Below, piece after piece: positions 27,267 through 36,316 of a stretch of DNA of 64,000 nucleotides (positions are counted from its first letter, which is position 1; each line of letters starts with the position of its first letter). Below the pieces are notes generated by a model. The model searched no databases, was not told the DNA's origin, and was given only the letters and a program-made list of their open reading frames with translations. Origin of the DNA: Chryseobacterium salivictor. GTDB taxonomy: Bacteria; Bacteroidota; Bacteroidia; Flavobacteriales; Weeksellaceae. The position numbers and the translations under genes are program-made. The DNA is taken from NCBI RefSeq assembly GCF_004359195.1, contig NZ_CP037954.1, positions 2,418,001-2,482,000 on the forward strand. The letters are read 5' to 3'.

Positions 27267-27297
27267 ACGTCTGGGCTGTAGTACAGACGTTCTTTTT
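27267..27297 (+). terminator. Terminator of the export operon
   Basis: ACGTCTG (27267-27273) pairs with CAGACGT (27284-27290), with a 10-nt loop and a T-rich tail. Confidence 0.85.
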
Positions 27298-27317
27298 TAT
27301 TTTTGGCAGACATTTCG

Positions 27318-27392
27318 CTCGTCTTTAAGGACGAGATTCCCGCTTTTTTATTCCGTTTCGTTGCATAAAAAGAGTTTCACTCAAGCCGGGCT
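27318..27392. repeat. Hairpin plus degenerate CCCGC/GCCGGGCT repeat
   Basis: CTCGTC (27318-27323) pairs with GACGAG (27330-27335). Directly after it, 27339-27392 starts CCCGCTTTTT and ends GCCGGGCT. That layout resembles the element at 29547-29616. Confidence 0.45.
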
Positions 27393-27483
27393 GCAGATTT
27401 TGCTTCATTTACTAGTGATGATTAATATAAAATCTCTGTCTTTTTACCATATTCTTTCTTTATTTTTGTGAAAACTATACGAA

Positions 27484-28044
27484 GTGAAACTGCTCGACCA
27501 AATTTCAAAATATATAAAACCAGACGCCGTTACCGAAGATTTTTTTCGCAATGAAACGCAGACCAGAATTTTCGCAAAAGGCGAACTGTTAAGCCATCAA
27601 AATACTCATAACCGAAATGTTTATTACATGGAAAATGGTCTCGCGCGAACGTATTATTTTGAAAAAGGAAAAGACATCACCACCAATTTTTATTCAGAGG
27701 GAAAATCATTCGGCAGCATCGACACGATTTTCAATAATGTTCCCTCGATTTATAATATCGAAACTTTGGAAGAAAGTACGGTTACCTTTTGTGATTATAA
27801 AAAGTTGGAAGAACTGTGTTCAGTTTCTTTGACCTCGGCGAATTTCAGCCGGTTTCTTTTGGGGAATTTAATGGCTCAGATGTCGAAACGGATCAGTTCG
27901 CTTCAACACATGACGGCGAAAGAGAAATACGCGCAGCTTTTGGAGGAAAACCCCAACATTATCCTTCGTGCCCCTTTGGGAATGATCGCATCTTATCTCG
28001 GGATTTCACAGGAAACGCTGAGCAGAATCAGAAGTGAAATTTAA
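27484..28044 (+). CDS. Crp/Fnr-family transcriptional regulator
   Basis: A 186-residue regulator with GTG start. A cyclic-nucleotide-binding beta-roll domain covers residues 20-115 (LSHQNTHNRNVYYMENGLAR is the early part). It ends in a helix-turn-helix whose recognition part is IASYLGISQETLSRIRSE, the standard flavobacterial Crp/Fnr form. There are no Cys residues arranged for an iron-sulfur cluster, so it is not an oxygen-sensing FNR. A TATTTTTG -7-like element lies at 27461-27468. It may control the small genes after it, or the operon before it whose promoter region holds a TTGAC-N4-GTCAA palindrome. Confidence 0.88.
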   Translation: MKLLDQISKYIKPDAVTEDFFRNETQTRIFAKGELLSHQNTHNRNVYYMENGLARTYYFEKGKDITTNFYSEGKSFGSIDTIFNNVPSIYNIETLEESTVTFCDYKKLEELCSVSLTSANFSRFLLGNLMAQMSKRISSLQHMTAKEKYAQLLEENPNIILRAPLGMIASYLGISQETLSRIRSEI

Positions 28045-28095
28045 ATCGTAAATATTCCTTAAAATAATTCTATTTTTGTTTGATAAAACTAAACT

Positions 28096-28551
28096 ATGCA
28101 AGATATTTTTAATGCTAAAGAAGCGCAGAATTACATCGACAGAATCAATAAACTTTCTCCAGATTCAAAAGCGAAATGGGGCAAAATGTCCGTCGATCAA
28201 ATGTTGGCGCATTGCAATGTAACTTATGAAATGGTGTATGAACCGCAAAAACATAAAGCACCGGGCGGAATTGCGAAATTTATTTTAAAAAGATTTGTAA
28301 AACCGAAAGTGGTAGGCGAAAAATCCTATTCTCAGAATTCTCCGACTGCACCACAATTTATAATTAAAGAAAGCAAAGATTTTGATTCTGAAAAAAAACG
28401 GTTGATCGGCTTTATTCAGAAAACACAGCAGTTAGGGCGGGAATCTTTTGACGGAAAAGAATCATTTTCTTTCGGGAAACTCAAGGCTCAGGAATGGAAC
28501 AATATGTTTGCGAAACATTTAAATCATCATTTGGATCAGTTCGGTGCCTAA
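28096..28551 (+). CDS. DUF1569 domain protein
   Basis: A 151-residue soluble protein of the DUF1569 family, a branch of the DinB/YfiT-like four-helix fold. WGKMSVDQMLAHCN carries one candidate metal-ligand His and HLNHHLDQFGA another, as in DinB-like metalloproteins. The biochemical function is unknown. TATTTTTG at 28071-28078 may be its promoter. The following small gene begins 24 bp after its stop. Confidence 0.78.
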   Translation: MQDIFNAKEAQNYIDRINKLSPDSKAKWGKMSVDQMLAHCNVTYEMVYEPQKHKAPGGIAKFILKRFVKPKVVGEKSYSQNSPTAPQFIIKESKDFDSEKKRLIGFIQKTQQLGRESFDGKESFSFGKLKAQEWNNMFAKHLNHHLDQFGA

Positions 28552-28575
28552 TTATTTAATTTTAAAAACACAACC

Positions 28576-29046
28576 ATGAAAAAAATTTTACTCACTTTGA
28601 TTTTAATAAGCGGTTTTATTACTGCCCAAATGCCCGATATCTCCAGCGTTTGGATGAACAATTCTGAGCCTTATTTAGGAACCATCACTGCGGAAAAAAT
28701 TCCGATGAAGGTGAAAATTAATATTTCGGAACAGGATAAAAAAAATGATCAGGAATATTTTGTTTCCGGATTTTCTTTAGTAGAAAAAACGAATACCAAA
28801 TTCGAAGGTAAACTGAAAATCACTAAATATAAAGACGCTCAAAAACGAAGTTCGATTTTTGGCGAATATGAATTGGCCGAAGAAGGCACGGGAAAACATT
28901 CCGGGATTTTAAAAGGAAAATTTATTTATACCTTTATGTGGAATAAAAAAACCGATAAAATTGAAAATCAATTTATCGAGTTTATTGGCAACTGGAAAAG
29001 TTATGACGGCAATTTAGAGTACCCGACGAACTGGAAAAATCAATAA
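28576..29046 (+). CDS. Secreted hypothetical protein
   Basis: No family recognised. A 156-residue protein with signal peptide (residues 1-17, ending ITAQ) and a Lys-rich, beta-predicted mature part with many aromatic residues. The tail contains FIEFIGNWKSYDGNLEYPTNW. It lies in a short plus-strand run with DUF1569 before it and a VOC protein 15 bp after it, so co-transcription is likely. Confidence 0.7.
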   Translation: MKKILLTLILISGFITAQMPDISSVWMNNSEPYLGTITAEKIPMKVKINISEQDKKNDQEYFVSGFSLVEKTNTKFEGKLKITKYKDAQKRSSIFGEYELAEEGTGKHSGILKGKFIYTFMWNKKTDKIENQFIEFIGNWKSYDGNLEYPTNWKNQ

Positions 29047-29061
29047 TTTAAAAACAATATC

Positions 29062-29508
29062 ATGGCAACAATTAACGCGTATTTAACTTTCGACGGAACT
29101 TGCGAAGAAGCATTCAATTTTTATAAATCCGTTTTCGGTGGTGATTTTCCGATGGTCGGAAGATTTGGCGACATGCCGCCACAGGAAGGAATGCCCGCAA
29201 TGTCAGATGATGTAAAAAACAGAATCATGCACATGACGCTGCCTATTTCTGCGGAAACCATTTTGATGGGTAGTGACACGATGCCAGGAATTCACGATCA
29301 TAAAATCGGGAATAATATTTCGCTTTCCATCAACACGGATTCCAAAGAAGAAGCCGACCGAATTTTCAACGGACTTTCCGAAGGTGGAGTAGTTACAATG
29401 CCGCTTGCCGACACGTTTTGGGGCGCTTATTTCGGGATGTGGACCGATAAGTTTGGCATCAACTGGATGGTCAACTATGATGATCCTTCCAAAGTTCAGG
29501 CTCATTAA
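29062..29508 (+). CDS. VOC-superfamily PhnB-like protein
   Basis: A 148-residue glyoxalase/bleomycin-resistance fold protein of the PhnB group. Typical motifs are AYLTFDGTCEEAFNFYKSVF at the start and FWGAYFGMWTDKFGINWMVN at the end. PhnB-like proteins usually lack full metal sites and have no settled reaction. It ends a plus-strand run beginning at 28096. Confidence 0.85.
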   Translation: MATINAYLTFDGTCEEAFNFYKSVFGGDFPMVGRFGDMPPQEGMPAMSDDVKNRIMHMTLPISAETILMGSDTMPGIHDHKIGNNISLSINTDSKEEADRIFNGLSEGGVVTMPLADTFWGAYFGMWTDKFGINWMVNYDDPSKVQAH

Positions 29509-29546
29509 TTTTTTTAGAAGCAACAGGATTTTCTCTTCTTACAAAA

Positions 29547-29616
29547 CCCGTCCCGCTTTCCGCTCTATCTTTTGCTACACTTCGTTCCGCAAAAGAATGC
29601 TGCTGCAATCGGGGCT
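29547..29616. repeat. Palindromic element with CCCGC / CGGGGCT ends
   Basis: CCCGTCCCGC at 29547 and ATCGGGGCT at 29608-29616 flank an inner hairpin CTTTTGC (29569-29575) / GCAAAAG (29589-29595). This is similar in plan to the element at 27339-27392. It has no coding potential. Confidence 0.55.
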
Positions 29617-29655
29617 AGAATGAAGTTCAGTTTTTCTTTTTAAAACTTACAAACA

Positions 29656-30048
29656 ATGAAATTTACATCAGAACAAATCCACGAAGCCCAAACAGAGAGT
29701 GGAAATATATTTCCGGTTTTAATTCGGCAATTAAAATTATTGGGAGTTGTAAATTTTATCACTTTCGTTACAGATGGTCACACCGATTACTTCGATGATG
29801 AAAAGGAAAGTATCACCTCAGAAGCTACACACGATCTTCTAATTTCTGAAAATACCAATGCAGAAAAATTTCTCGAACGATTAAAATTGCATCAAAATGG
29901 CGGAACCAATTTCCAAACATTTTGCCAAGATTGCGCAGAAAATGGAATCGATTGCTGGATTGTAGATTTACAAAAAATGACGTGTACTTATTACGACAAA
30001 AGCGGGAAGGAAATATTAGTAGAAAAAATCCCTACTGTTCCTCTTTAA
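29656..30048 (+). CDS. DUF1398 family protein (YbcV-like)
   Basis: A 130-residue soluble protein similar to the DUF1398 family that includes phage-associated YbcV of E. coli. Its start FTSEQIHEAQTESG and its end TCTYYDKSGKEILVEKIP are typical. Function unknown. It stands alone between the palindromic element at 29547 and a terminator at 30061. Confidence 0.8.
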   Translation: MKFTSEQIHEAQTESGNIFPVLIRQLKLLGVVNFITFVTDGHTDYFDDEKESITSEATHDLLISENTNAEKFLERLKLHQNGGTNFQTFCQDCAENGIDCWIVDLQKMTCTYYDKSGKEILVEKIPTVPL

Positions 30049-30060
30049 TACAAAGCGAAA

Positions 30061-30093
30061 AACCCTTTCAGCCTTTTAAAGACTGAAAGGGTT
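30061..30093. terminator. Bidirectional terminator, AACCCTTTCAG type
   Basis: AACCCTTTCAG (30061-30071) pairs perfectly with CTGAAAGGGTT (30083-30093), flanked by A and T tracts. It serves the converging DUF1398 and thiolase genes. Confidence 0.9.
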
Positions 30094-30114
30094 TTTAAAT
30101 AAATTGGATAAAAT

Positions 30115-31329
30115 TTAGATAGTTACATTTTCCAGAATTACGGCATAACCTTGTCCGACGCCGATGCACATTGTCGCCAACGCATATTTCTTTCCTGTTT
30201 TTTGTAATTCCAAAGCGGCAGAATACGTGATTCTCGTTCCGCTCATTCCGAGTGGATGACCAAGTGCAATTGCGCCACCGTTTACGTTGACTCTTGCATC
30301 ATCATTGGCGATTCCGAGTTCTTTCAGACACGCAATACTTTGCGCGGCAAAAGCTTCATTCAATTCAATAATATCGATTTGGTCTAAAGTAAGATTTGCT
30401 CTTTTCAAAGCCAGTTTAGTTGCTTCAACCGGACCGATTCCCATAATTCTGGGTTCAACGCCAACCACGGCAGAACTTAAGATTTTAGCCAAAGGTTTTA
30501 AACTGTAATTTTTCACCGCATCATCTGAAGCAATAATCACGGCAGCAGCTCCGTCATTTAAACCTGAAGCATTTCCCGCGGTCACCGTTCCGTTTTCCTT
30601 TAAAAAAGCCGGTCTTAGTTTCGCTAAAATTTCTAAAGTAGAGTTCGGTTTAATGAATTCATCTTTATTAATGACAACCGGATCTCCTTTTCGTTGTGGA
30701 ATTTTAAGGTCAGAAATTTCTTCTGCCAATCTTCCGCTTTCCTGCGCTTTTTTGGCTTTCATCTGAGAATTTAAGGCAAATTCATCCTGTTGCTCACGTG
30801 AAATTTCAAACATTTCCGCTAAATTTTCTGCGGTTTTTCCCATCGCATCAATTCCGTATATTTTTTCCATTTTTGGATTGATGAAACGCCAGCCAAAACT
30901 CGAATCATACATTTTAGAATCGGTTCCAAAAGCAGATTCCGCTTTGGAAAGAACGTAAGGAGCTCTCGACATTCCTTCAACACCGCCCGCAATAAAAAGA
31001 TCACCTTCGCCGGAACGGATCGCACGCATCGCCTGAACAATCGAACTCATTCCCGAGGCACACAATCTGTTCACCGTTTCGCCCGGAACATTCACCGGAA
31101 ATCCTGCTAAAAGTAAAGCCATTCTGGCAACATTACGATTATCTTCACCCGCTTGATTAGCGCAACCGATGATAACATCATCGATTTTATCTAATGGTAA
31201 ATCCGGATTTTTTTCGATTAAACTTTTTAGTACAGAAGCCATCAGATCGTCAGTTCTCACAGCGGCTAAGCTTCCTTTAAAATTTCCGATGGCCGATCTT
31301 GTCCCATCGATAATATAGGCGTTTTTCAT
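30115..31329 (-). CDS. Acetyl-CoA acyltransferase (thiolase; 3-oxoadipyl-CoA thiolase-like)
   Basis: A 404-residue thiolase. The nucleophilic Cys is Cys90 in VNRLCASGMSS. The catalytic His lies in GGAIALGHPLGMSG, and the second Cys in ATMCIGVGQGYA. The start DGTRSAIGNFKGSLAAVRTDDL and the length resemble PcaF/PaaJ thiolases, which cleave 3-oxoadipyl-CoA. No other ring-degradation gene is nearby, so a general beta-oxidation role is equally possible. It is a single-gene unit. Confidence 0.9.
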   Translation of the reverse strand: MKNAYIIDGTRSAIGNFKGSLAAVRTDDLMASVLKSLIEKNPDLPLDKIDDVIIGCANQAGEDNRNVARMALLLAGFPVNVPGETVNRLCASGMSSIVQAMRAIRSGEGDLFIAGGVEGMSRAPYVLSKAESAFGTDSKMYDSSFGWRFINPKMEKIYGIDAMGKTAENLAEMFEISREQQDEFALNSQMKAKKAQESGRLAEEISDLKIPQRKGDPVVINKDEFIKPNSTLEILAKLRPAFLKENGTVTAGNASGLNDGAAAVIIASDDAVKNYSLKPLAKILSSAVVGVEPRIMGIGPVEATKLALKRANLTLDQIDIIELNEAFAAQSIACLKELGIANDDARVNVNGGAIALGHPLGMSGTRITYSAALELQKTGKKYALATMCIGVGQGYAVILENVTI

Positions 31330-31429
31330 TCTTTATTTTTAATGAGCGTAAATTTAAGAAAATTAAAAAGACTTCGGGAAATGTAAATCCTGACTTCTTT
31401 AAAATGATTTTCCTGTCATCTAACTTTAC

Positions 31430-32185
31430 TTAAACTCCTTTAATAATTTTGAAACAACTGCTCAAAAAAAGAATTCCTGCTGCGGTCAATGCTGCTAAAT
31501 AAATTGGCTGACTTTCATTTCTATTTGCCACCGCAATTGCAATTAAAGCCCAGACTGCTACAAAAGCGAACACCGGTGCATTCTTCTTCCAGGTCATAAA
31601 AAGGTGAATTAAAGATGCGGTAATGATTAAAATAATGGTCCAGTTCACTTCCGAAATTCCGAAACCTCTCCATTCGGTTTTTTTTAACCAAGCTGCTGTA
31701 GCTGCGATTAGAGCGACACTTACCCAACCCGAATAAATTTGAAAAGGAAAATTAATGAACCATTTTTCGGCAGCGGTTGAATGGTGATTTAAGGCTTCCA
31801 ATACAATGATTAAAAGCGAAATAAAGGCGATCAACAGAACGATTACAGATAATCCGGTAAAACCGTAAAGCCAAGTTACGATCCAGGCACAATTAGCAAT
31901 ACAGGAAACGACAAACCACCAACTGATTTTTCTTACAAAGCCATTCGCTTCATTTTTAGCTGGATTGAATAAACTTCGGCCCGTGTAAAAAACGAAACCA
32001 ATTAAAAGCAGATAAATAAATCCCCAAATTGAAAAAGCATAACCTGCCGGAGTAAAAAAATTGTGGTATTGATCAGAAACATTGGCGATTGTCTTTCCAT
32101 TAAATATTCCGGTATTGCTCAGATAATTAAAGATAATGGTGAAAATCAGAAAGAAACCATTGGCGATTTGCAGTTTTTTTATCAT
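31430..32185 (-). CDS. TspO/MBR-like tryptophan-rich membrane protein
   Basis: About 251 residues from the ATG at 32185 (MIKKLQIANGFF); a GTG ten codons earlier is less likely. It has seven or eight membrane segments with many Trp residues (WWFVVSCIANCAWIVTWLYG, FPFQIYSGWVSVALIA). Proteins of this kind are usually called tryptophan-rich sensory proteins, but at about 250 residues it is longer than the five-TM TspO proper. The role is unknown. Confidence 0.7.
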   Translation of the reverse strand: MIKKLQIANGFFLIFTIIFNYLSNTGIFNGKTIANVSDQYHNFFTPAGYAFSIWGFIYLLLIGFVFYTGRSLFNPAKNEANGFVRKISWWFVVSCIANCAWIVTWLYGFTGLSVIVLLIAFISLLIIVLEALNHHSTAAEKWFINFPFQIYSGWVSVALIAATAAWLKKTEWRGFGISEVNWTIILIITASLIHLFMTWKKNAPVFAFVAVWALIAIAVANRNESQPIYLAALTAAGILFLSSCFKIIKGV

Positions 32186-32291
32186 TTTTAAAGAAATTTT
32201 ATAGGGTTTGATCACTCTAAATTAGTCAATTTTACGACAGCAAAAGAACTTTATTCTGCGATAAAATTGGGAATACAGATTTCTGGTGATT

Positions 32292-33410
32292 CTACTTGTA
32301 GGATTCCCACCATTTTTCATAAACGGTGGAGTCATTTTGCCAAACGGTTTTTTTCCCAATCTTAGGAGTAATCAGGCGTAAGTTTTCTTTTTCATTGAGC
32401 GTCATTATTTTTTGCAAAGGTTCTTTCCAGTCGTGCAGGGCAAGTGCGAATTTTGAATTGTGAATAGGGATTATTCTTTTTGCTTTCAGATTTTTAGCAG
32501 CCATCAAAAATTCTTCGGGCATCATATGAATATAGCGCCAGTCTTTGTTATACTGGCCATTTTCAAGAATAGCCAAGTCAAAACCGCCATATTTGTTGCC
32601 AATTTTTTCAAAGTGATTATCAAATCCGGAATCGCCGCCGATATAGATTTTTCTTTCCGGAGTTTCAAAGATAAAACTCGCCCAAATGGCTTGGTTCCGC
32701 TTAAAACCACGTCCGGAAAAATGCCGCGCTGTCTCTGCGTAAACTTTAAACCCATTTCCCAAATCAAAATTTTCGCCCCAATCGAGTTCGATAATTTTTT
32801 TAGGATCATAATTCCAATATTCCAAATGTTCGCCGGTTCCTAGTCCTGTAATAACCTGTTTTGCTTTTGGATTGAGCTTTTTCACGGTTTCATAATCCAG
32901 ATGATCCCAGTGATCGTGCGTAATGATTAAATAATCTAATTCCGGGATATCTTCTGCCGCATATAAATCGGTTCCGGAAAAGGCTTTTGCGGCAAACTTT
33001 ACCGGAGAAGCATTTCCGCTGAAAACGGGATCCACAAGTATTTTTTTGCCGTCAATCTGTATGAAATAAGAAGAATGTCCCATCCAAACATAAATATTTT
33101 CATTTGGATTCAAATTTTTCAAATCGGTTTTTTCAAAATTAAATTTTTCCTTCGGGATTAAATTTTTGTTTTTGCCGAATAAAAAGCGGAAAATCACTCC
33201 CGGAATTGAAGCATCTTCTGCGAGTTGCGGCGTAAAATTAATATTATCGAATTTATCCTTTTGATAATGCGACGATTTTTTTATTCTTTCCAAACGTTTT
33301 CCAGTCGGCGCCTTCCCGAATTTAGGATGTTGCATAAAAAGGAAAAGGGCAGCGGTAAAAACGATTGCTATAAGCAGTACTGCAATCATCATATTTTTAA
33401 ATAGCTCCAA
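32292..33410 (-). CDS. MBL-fold metallohydrolase, NAPE-PLD/UlaG-like
   Basis: A 372-residue protein with an N-terminal membrane anchor (residues 7-25) and a metallo-beta-lactamase domain. The metal motif is LIITHDHWDHLDY (HxHxDH). Other ligands fit YIGGDSGFDNH and PIHNSKFALALHDW. The Trp-Met-Gly-His start VWMGHSSYFIQIDGKKILVD is characteristic of the NAPE-PLD/UlaG branch. It probably cleaves a phosphodiester or lactone at the cell envelope; the substrate is not readable. Confidence 0.85.
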   Translation of the reverse strand: MELFKNMMIAVLLIAIVFTAALFLFMQHPKFGKAPTGKRLERIKKSSHYQKDKFDNINFTPQLAEDASIPGVIFRFLFGKNKNLIPKEKFNFEKTDLKNLNPNENIYVWMGHSSYFIQIDGKKILVDPVFSGNASPVKFAAKAFSGTDLYAAEDIPELDYLIITHDHWDHLDYETVKKLNPKAKQVITGLGTGEHLEYWNYDPKKIIELDWGENFDLGNGFKVYAETARHFSGRGFKRNQAIWASFIFETPERKIYIGGDSGFDNHFEKIGNKYGGFDLAILENGQYNKDWRYIHMMPEEFLMAAKNLKAKRIIPIHNSKFALALHDWKEPLQKIMTLNEKENLRLITPKIGKKTVWQNDSTVYEKWWESYK

Positions 33411-33579
33411 AGTAGTTTTATAAAAAAGTTGTTATTAGATTTGAACGGTTCAGAAAATATTTTACTTTAAAATAGGTTCAAATTTAGTTTAAAATGATGA
33501 ATGCGAAATATCATAGGAATATTTTTTCTTTCTGCTAAAAATTATACTAACTTTATTACAATCAAAAAAAACAAAAATT

Positions 33580-34005
33580 ATGCATGAGATTGTACTTGTT
33601 CAACAAAGGGTAAATGCCCCTGCTGAAAAGGTTTGGAAAGCCATAACCGACAAAGCGCAGATGAAGGAATGGTATTTTGATATTCCTGATTTTGATTTGG
33701 AAGTTCACCATGAATTCAACTTTTATGAATCTGGTGAAGAAAGAAAATTCCATCATCATGGAGAAATTTTAGAAATTATTCCAAATGAAAAATTGAAACA
33801 CACCTGGTCATATCCCGAATTTTCAAAAGAAAAATCGATTGTTAAATGGAAACTCCAGGAAAACGAAGGCGGAACTCTGGTAACGCTTACTCACAAAGGT
33901 TTAGAAAACTTTGACCATCTTGGAAAAGATTTTCAGAAGGGAAATTTCATCCAAGGATGGAACGAAATTATCGGGAAAAGTTTGAAGAATTTTGTTGAGA
34001 ATTAA
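33580..34005 (+). CDS. SRPBCC/AHSA1-like domain protein
   Basis: A 141-residue START-like fold protein. VNAPAEKVWKAITDKAQMKEW is the classic start of AHSA1-type domains, and GWNEIIGKSLKNFVEN forms the closing helix. These proteins bind hydrophobic ligands or act as stress accessory proteins. It is transcribed alone and ends at a strong terminator. Confidence 0.88.
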   Translation: MHEIVLVQQRVNAPAEKVWKAITDKAQMKEWYFDIPDFDLEVHHEFNFYESGEERKFHHHGEILEIIPNEKLKHTWSYPEFSKEKSIVKWKLQENEGGTLVTLTHKGLENFDHLGKDFQKGNFIQGWNEIIGKSLKNFVEN

Positions 34006-34025
34006 CGTTTACTTTTTAAAAATAC

Positions 34026-34052
34026 AAAACACGCCAAGAAGCGTGTTTTTTT
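34026..34052. terminator. Bidirectional terminator between SRPBCC gene and tatC
   Basis: AAAACACGC (34026-34034) pairs with GCGTGTTTT (34041-34049), followed by T residues. Confidence 0.88.
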
Positions 34053-34067
34053 ATTTTTGGCTATTGA

Positions 34068-34895
34068 TTATATTCTTGCTTTTTCTTCTTCAAGCTTTCT
34101 TTTTTCTATTTTTTTAAAGGTATAAGCACTCATTATAATACTGAATTCGTATAGCAAGAGGAGTGGAAATGCAGCCATCATCATACTCAAAACATCTGCC
34201 GGCGTTATAACCGCAGCCACTACCATAATTAAAACAATTGCATGACGACGGTAAGTCCGCATGAATTTCGGCGTAAGAATTCCAATAGAAGTCAGGAAAT
34301 AAACGATAACAGGGAATAAAAAAACAATTCCCATTCCCAAAACAATTTGAAGGAAAAGCGTTGCGTAATCACTCAAATCAAAAAGTTGGGTGATAGAATC
34401 TGAAACTTTAAATAACAGTCCAAAATTAATTGCAAAGGGAAGAATTAAAAAATAACCACAAAGAATTCCGGTCAGAAAAAGAATCCAGACAAAATTAATC
34501 AACCACACCGAATTTTTTCGTTCGTTCGGATGCAGGGCCGGAGAAATAAACCGCCACAACTCCCACACTAGATAGGGAAATGCGGTAACGATACCTCCAA
34601 AGATAGAAACCGCCATCATTACATTAAACTGCTGAAAAAGCTGTTTTTGTTGTACCGCAAAATGGGCGGGAAGCGTGATGCTGTCATGACCGATAATTTC
34701 ACGGGAAAAATGGTTGACCACGCGGAAAGTTAAAAAATCGTTTCTTGTAGGCCCGAAGAAAATGTGATCCATAATCCAGTTAACATTAAAACCAACTACG
34801 ACCGCACAAACTACAACCGCAATCATTGCGCGAATCAAGTGTGCCCTCAATTCTCCGATGTGTCCCCAAAAAGACATTTCTTTTTTCTCACTCAC
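34068..34895 (-). CDS. tatC: Twin-arginine translocase subunit TatC
   Basis: A 275-residue, six-TM receptor subunit of the Tat export pathway. The start EMSFWGHIGELRAHLIRAM carries the HL-ELR region that recognises twin-arginine signals, and FPYLVWELWRFISPALHPNE is the conserved TM2-3 region. A Bacteroidota insertion in the first periplasmic loop (residues 45-90) makes it longer than E. coli TatC (258). No tatA/B gene is in this window. It lies downstream of kdsD on the same strand, with a 171-bp gap. Confidence 0.95.
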   Translation of the reverse strand: MSEKKEMSFWGHIGELRAHLIRAMIAVVVCAVVVGFNVNWIMDHIFFGPTRNDFLTFRVVNHFSREIIGHDSITLPAHFAVQQKQLFQQFNVMMAVSIFGGIVTAFPYLVWELWRFISPALHPNERKNSVWLINFVWILFLTGILCGYFLILPFAINFGLLFKVSDSITQLFDLSDYATLFLQIVLGMGIVFLFPVIVYFLTSIGILTPKFMRTYRRHAIVLIMVVAAVITPADVLSMMMAAFPLLLLYEFSIIMSAYTFKKIEKRKLEEEKARI

Positions 34896-35027
34896 GAAAA
34901 TATTTGTTTTAAGGTTTTATAATTGTTGTATTTGATAACAACTAATTCTTTTGAAGGTGCGAAATTAATTAATTATTAACGAATAATGTTTAATTCAATT
35001 GACTTTGTAAAGAATCAAATTTGCACG

Positions 35028-35041
35028 GCCTGCTTGCAGGC
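35028..35041. other. Small GC-rich hairpin between kdsD and tatC
   Basis: GCCTGC (35028-35033) pairs with GCAGGC (35036-35041) in an otherwise AT-rich gap. No T tail follows on either strand, so it is not a typical terminator. Confidence 0.35.
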
Positions 35042-35066
35042 GCTGTACTGAGTTGAAATATTGATT

Positions 35067-36026
35067 TTAGTTAATACCTTCATCCAGTAATTTGTGGATG
35101 TCGATAATTCCAAAATATTTTCCGTTTTCGGTCACAATTAACTGGCCGATGTTTTTGTCTTTTAAAATTTGCATGGCTTCTTTTGCCAAAGCATTTTTAT
35201 CGATGCTTTTCGGATTTTTACTCATGATTTCTTTAGCGATGAACTTCGATAAATCCTGTTCGCTCATGAGCATTCTGCGCAAATCACCATCGGTAATAAC
35301 TCCGGTGATATCATCCCCGTTGGTTACTACGGTAATCCCATGTTTCGAACTGCTCACGGAAATGATGATGTCCCGTAAACTGGCTTCCTCTGAAACGTGC
35401 GGTTTTTGTGGTGACAGGAACTGGTCTACTTTGGCTGTAAGGTTTTTTCCTAAACTTCCACCCGGATGGAATTTAGCAAAATCAGATTCTTTAAAACCAT
35501 TGAGCTCCATTAAACAAACCGCTAAAGCATCTCCCAGCGCCATTTGAACTGTTGTAGAGCTTGTGGGTGCCAGCTTAATAGGACAGGCTTCTTTTTCAAC
35601 AAATGTGTTGAGAATAACATCAGAAAATTCAGCGAGTTTGCTTTTTAAATTCCCGGTCATTCCGATAAGACTTGAAGAATATTGCTTTAGGAAAGGCGCG
35701 AGTTTTACGATTTCAGGAGAGTTCCCCGAATTTGAAATACATAAAACGACATCCGTTTTTTGAATCACACCCAAATCACCATGGATTGCTTCCGAAGCAT
35801 GTAAAAATTGTGAGGGAGTTCCGGTGGAGTTCAGGGTCGCAACCATCTTATTTCCCACATGTGCAGATTTTCCGATTCCTACAATAATGAGTTTGCCTTT
35901 TGCAGAATTAATAATTTCTACGGCTTTTAGAAACTGTCCGTCCAGACGGTTTTTAAGAAGTTCAAGCTCAGCAATTTCAATCGACAGCGCATTTTTTGCG
36001 AGCTGAAGTATTTCTTGGTTATTCAT
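35067..36026 (-). CDS. kdsD: KpsF/GutQ-type arabinose-5-phosphate isomerase
   Basis: A 319-residue sugar-phosphate isomerase that makes arabinose 5-phosphate for Kdo (LPS core) synthesis. It has an SIS domain over residues 35-170 (IVGIGKSAHVGNKMVATLNS, CISNSGNSPEIV) and two CBS domains in the C-terminal 115 residues (GVITDGDLRRML; the last CBS ends IIDIHKLLDEGIN). The combination is diagnostic of KdsD/KpsF. It is upstream of tatC on the minus strand and divergent from recQ. Confidence 0.93.
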   Translation of the reverse strand: MNNQEILQLAKNALSIEIAELELLKNRLDGQFLKAVEIINSAKGKLIIVGIGKSAHVGNKMVATLNSTGTPSQFLHASEAIHGDLGVIQKTDVVLCISNSGNSPEIVKLAPFLKQYSSSLIGMTGNLKSKLAEFSDVILNTFVEKEACPIKLAPTSSTTVQMALGDALAVCLMELNGFKESDFAKFHPGGSLGKNLTAKVDQFLSPQKPHVSEEASLRDIIISVSSSKHGITVVTNGDDITGVITDGDLRRMLMSEQDLSKFIAKEIMSKNPKSIDKNALAKEAMQILKDKNIGQLIVTENGKYFGIIDIHKLLDEGIN

Positions 36027-36316
36027 AAAATGGGTGCATCATTTATTTAAAGATCATCACCACTTTAATCAAAATTATCGGGTAGAATTCAATAATAAAG
36101 AGGTGGGATTTCTATAAAATACAAAAATATTAAATGTTAATTTATTTAAAATTAAATATCATTTTTTTTTAATGTGATAATAATTATTTAACTTTGATTA
36201 ATATGCAAATTTAGGAAAGAAATATTAGAACATAACCTAAAATCCAAATTTTCAGGCAGAGTGAAGATGAAGATATTCTACAAACAAACGCTGCTCAAAA
36301 AATGTCAATTTAAAAG

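Noticed and set aside
35001..35060. Small RNA with the GCCTGC hairpin between kdsD and tatC
   Set aside because: The hairpin is real, but there is no convincing promoter and terminator pair on either strand.
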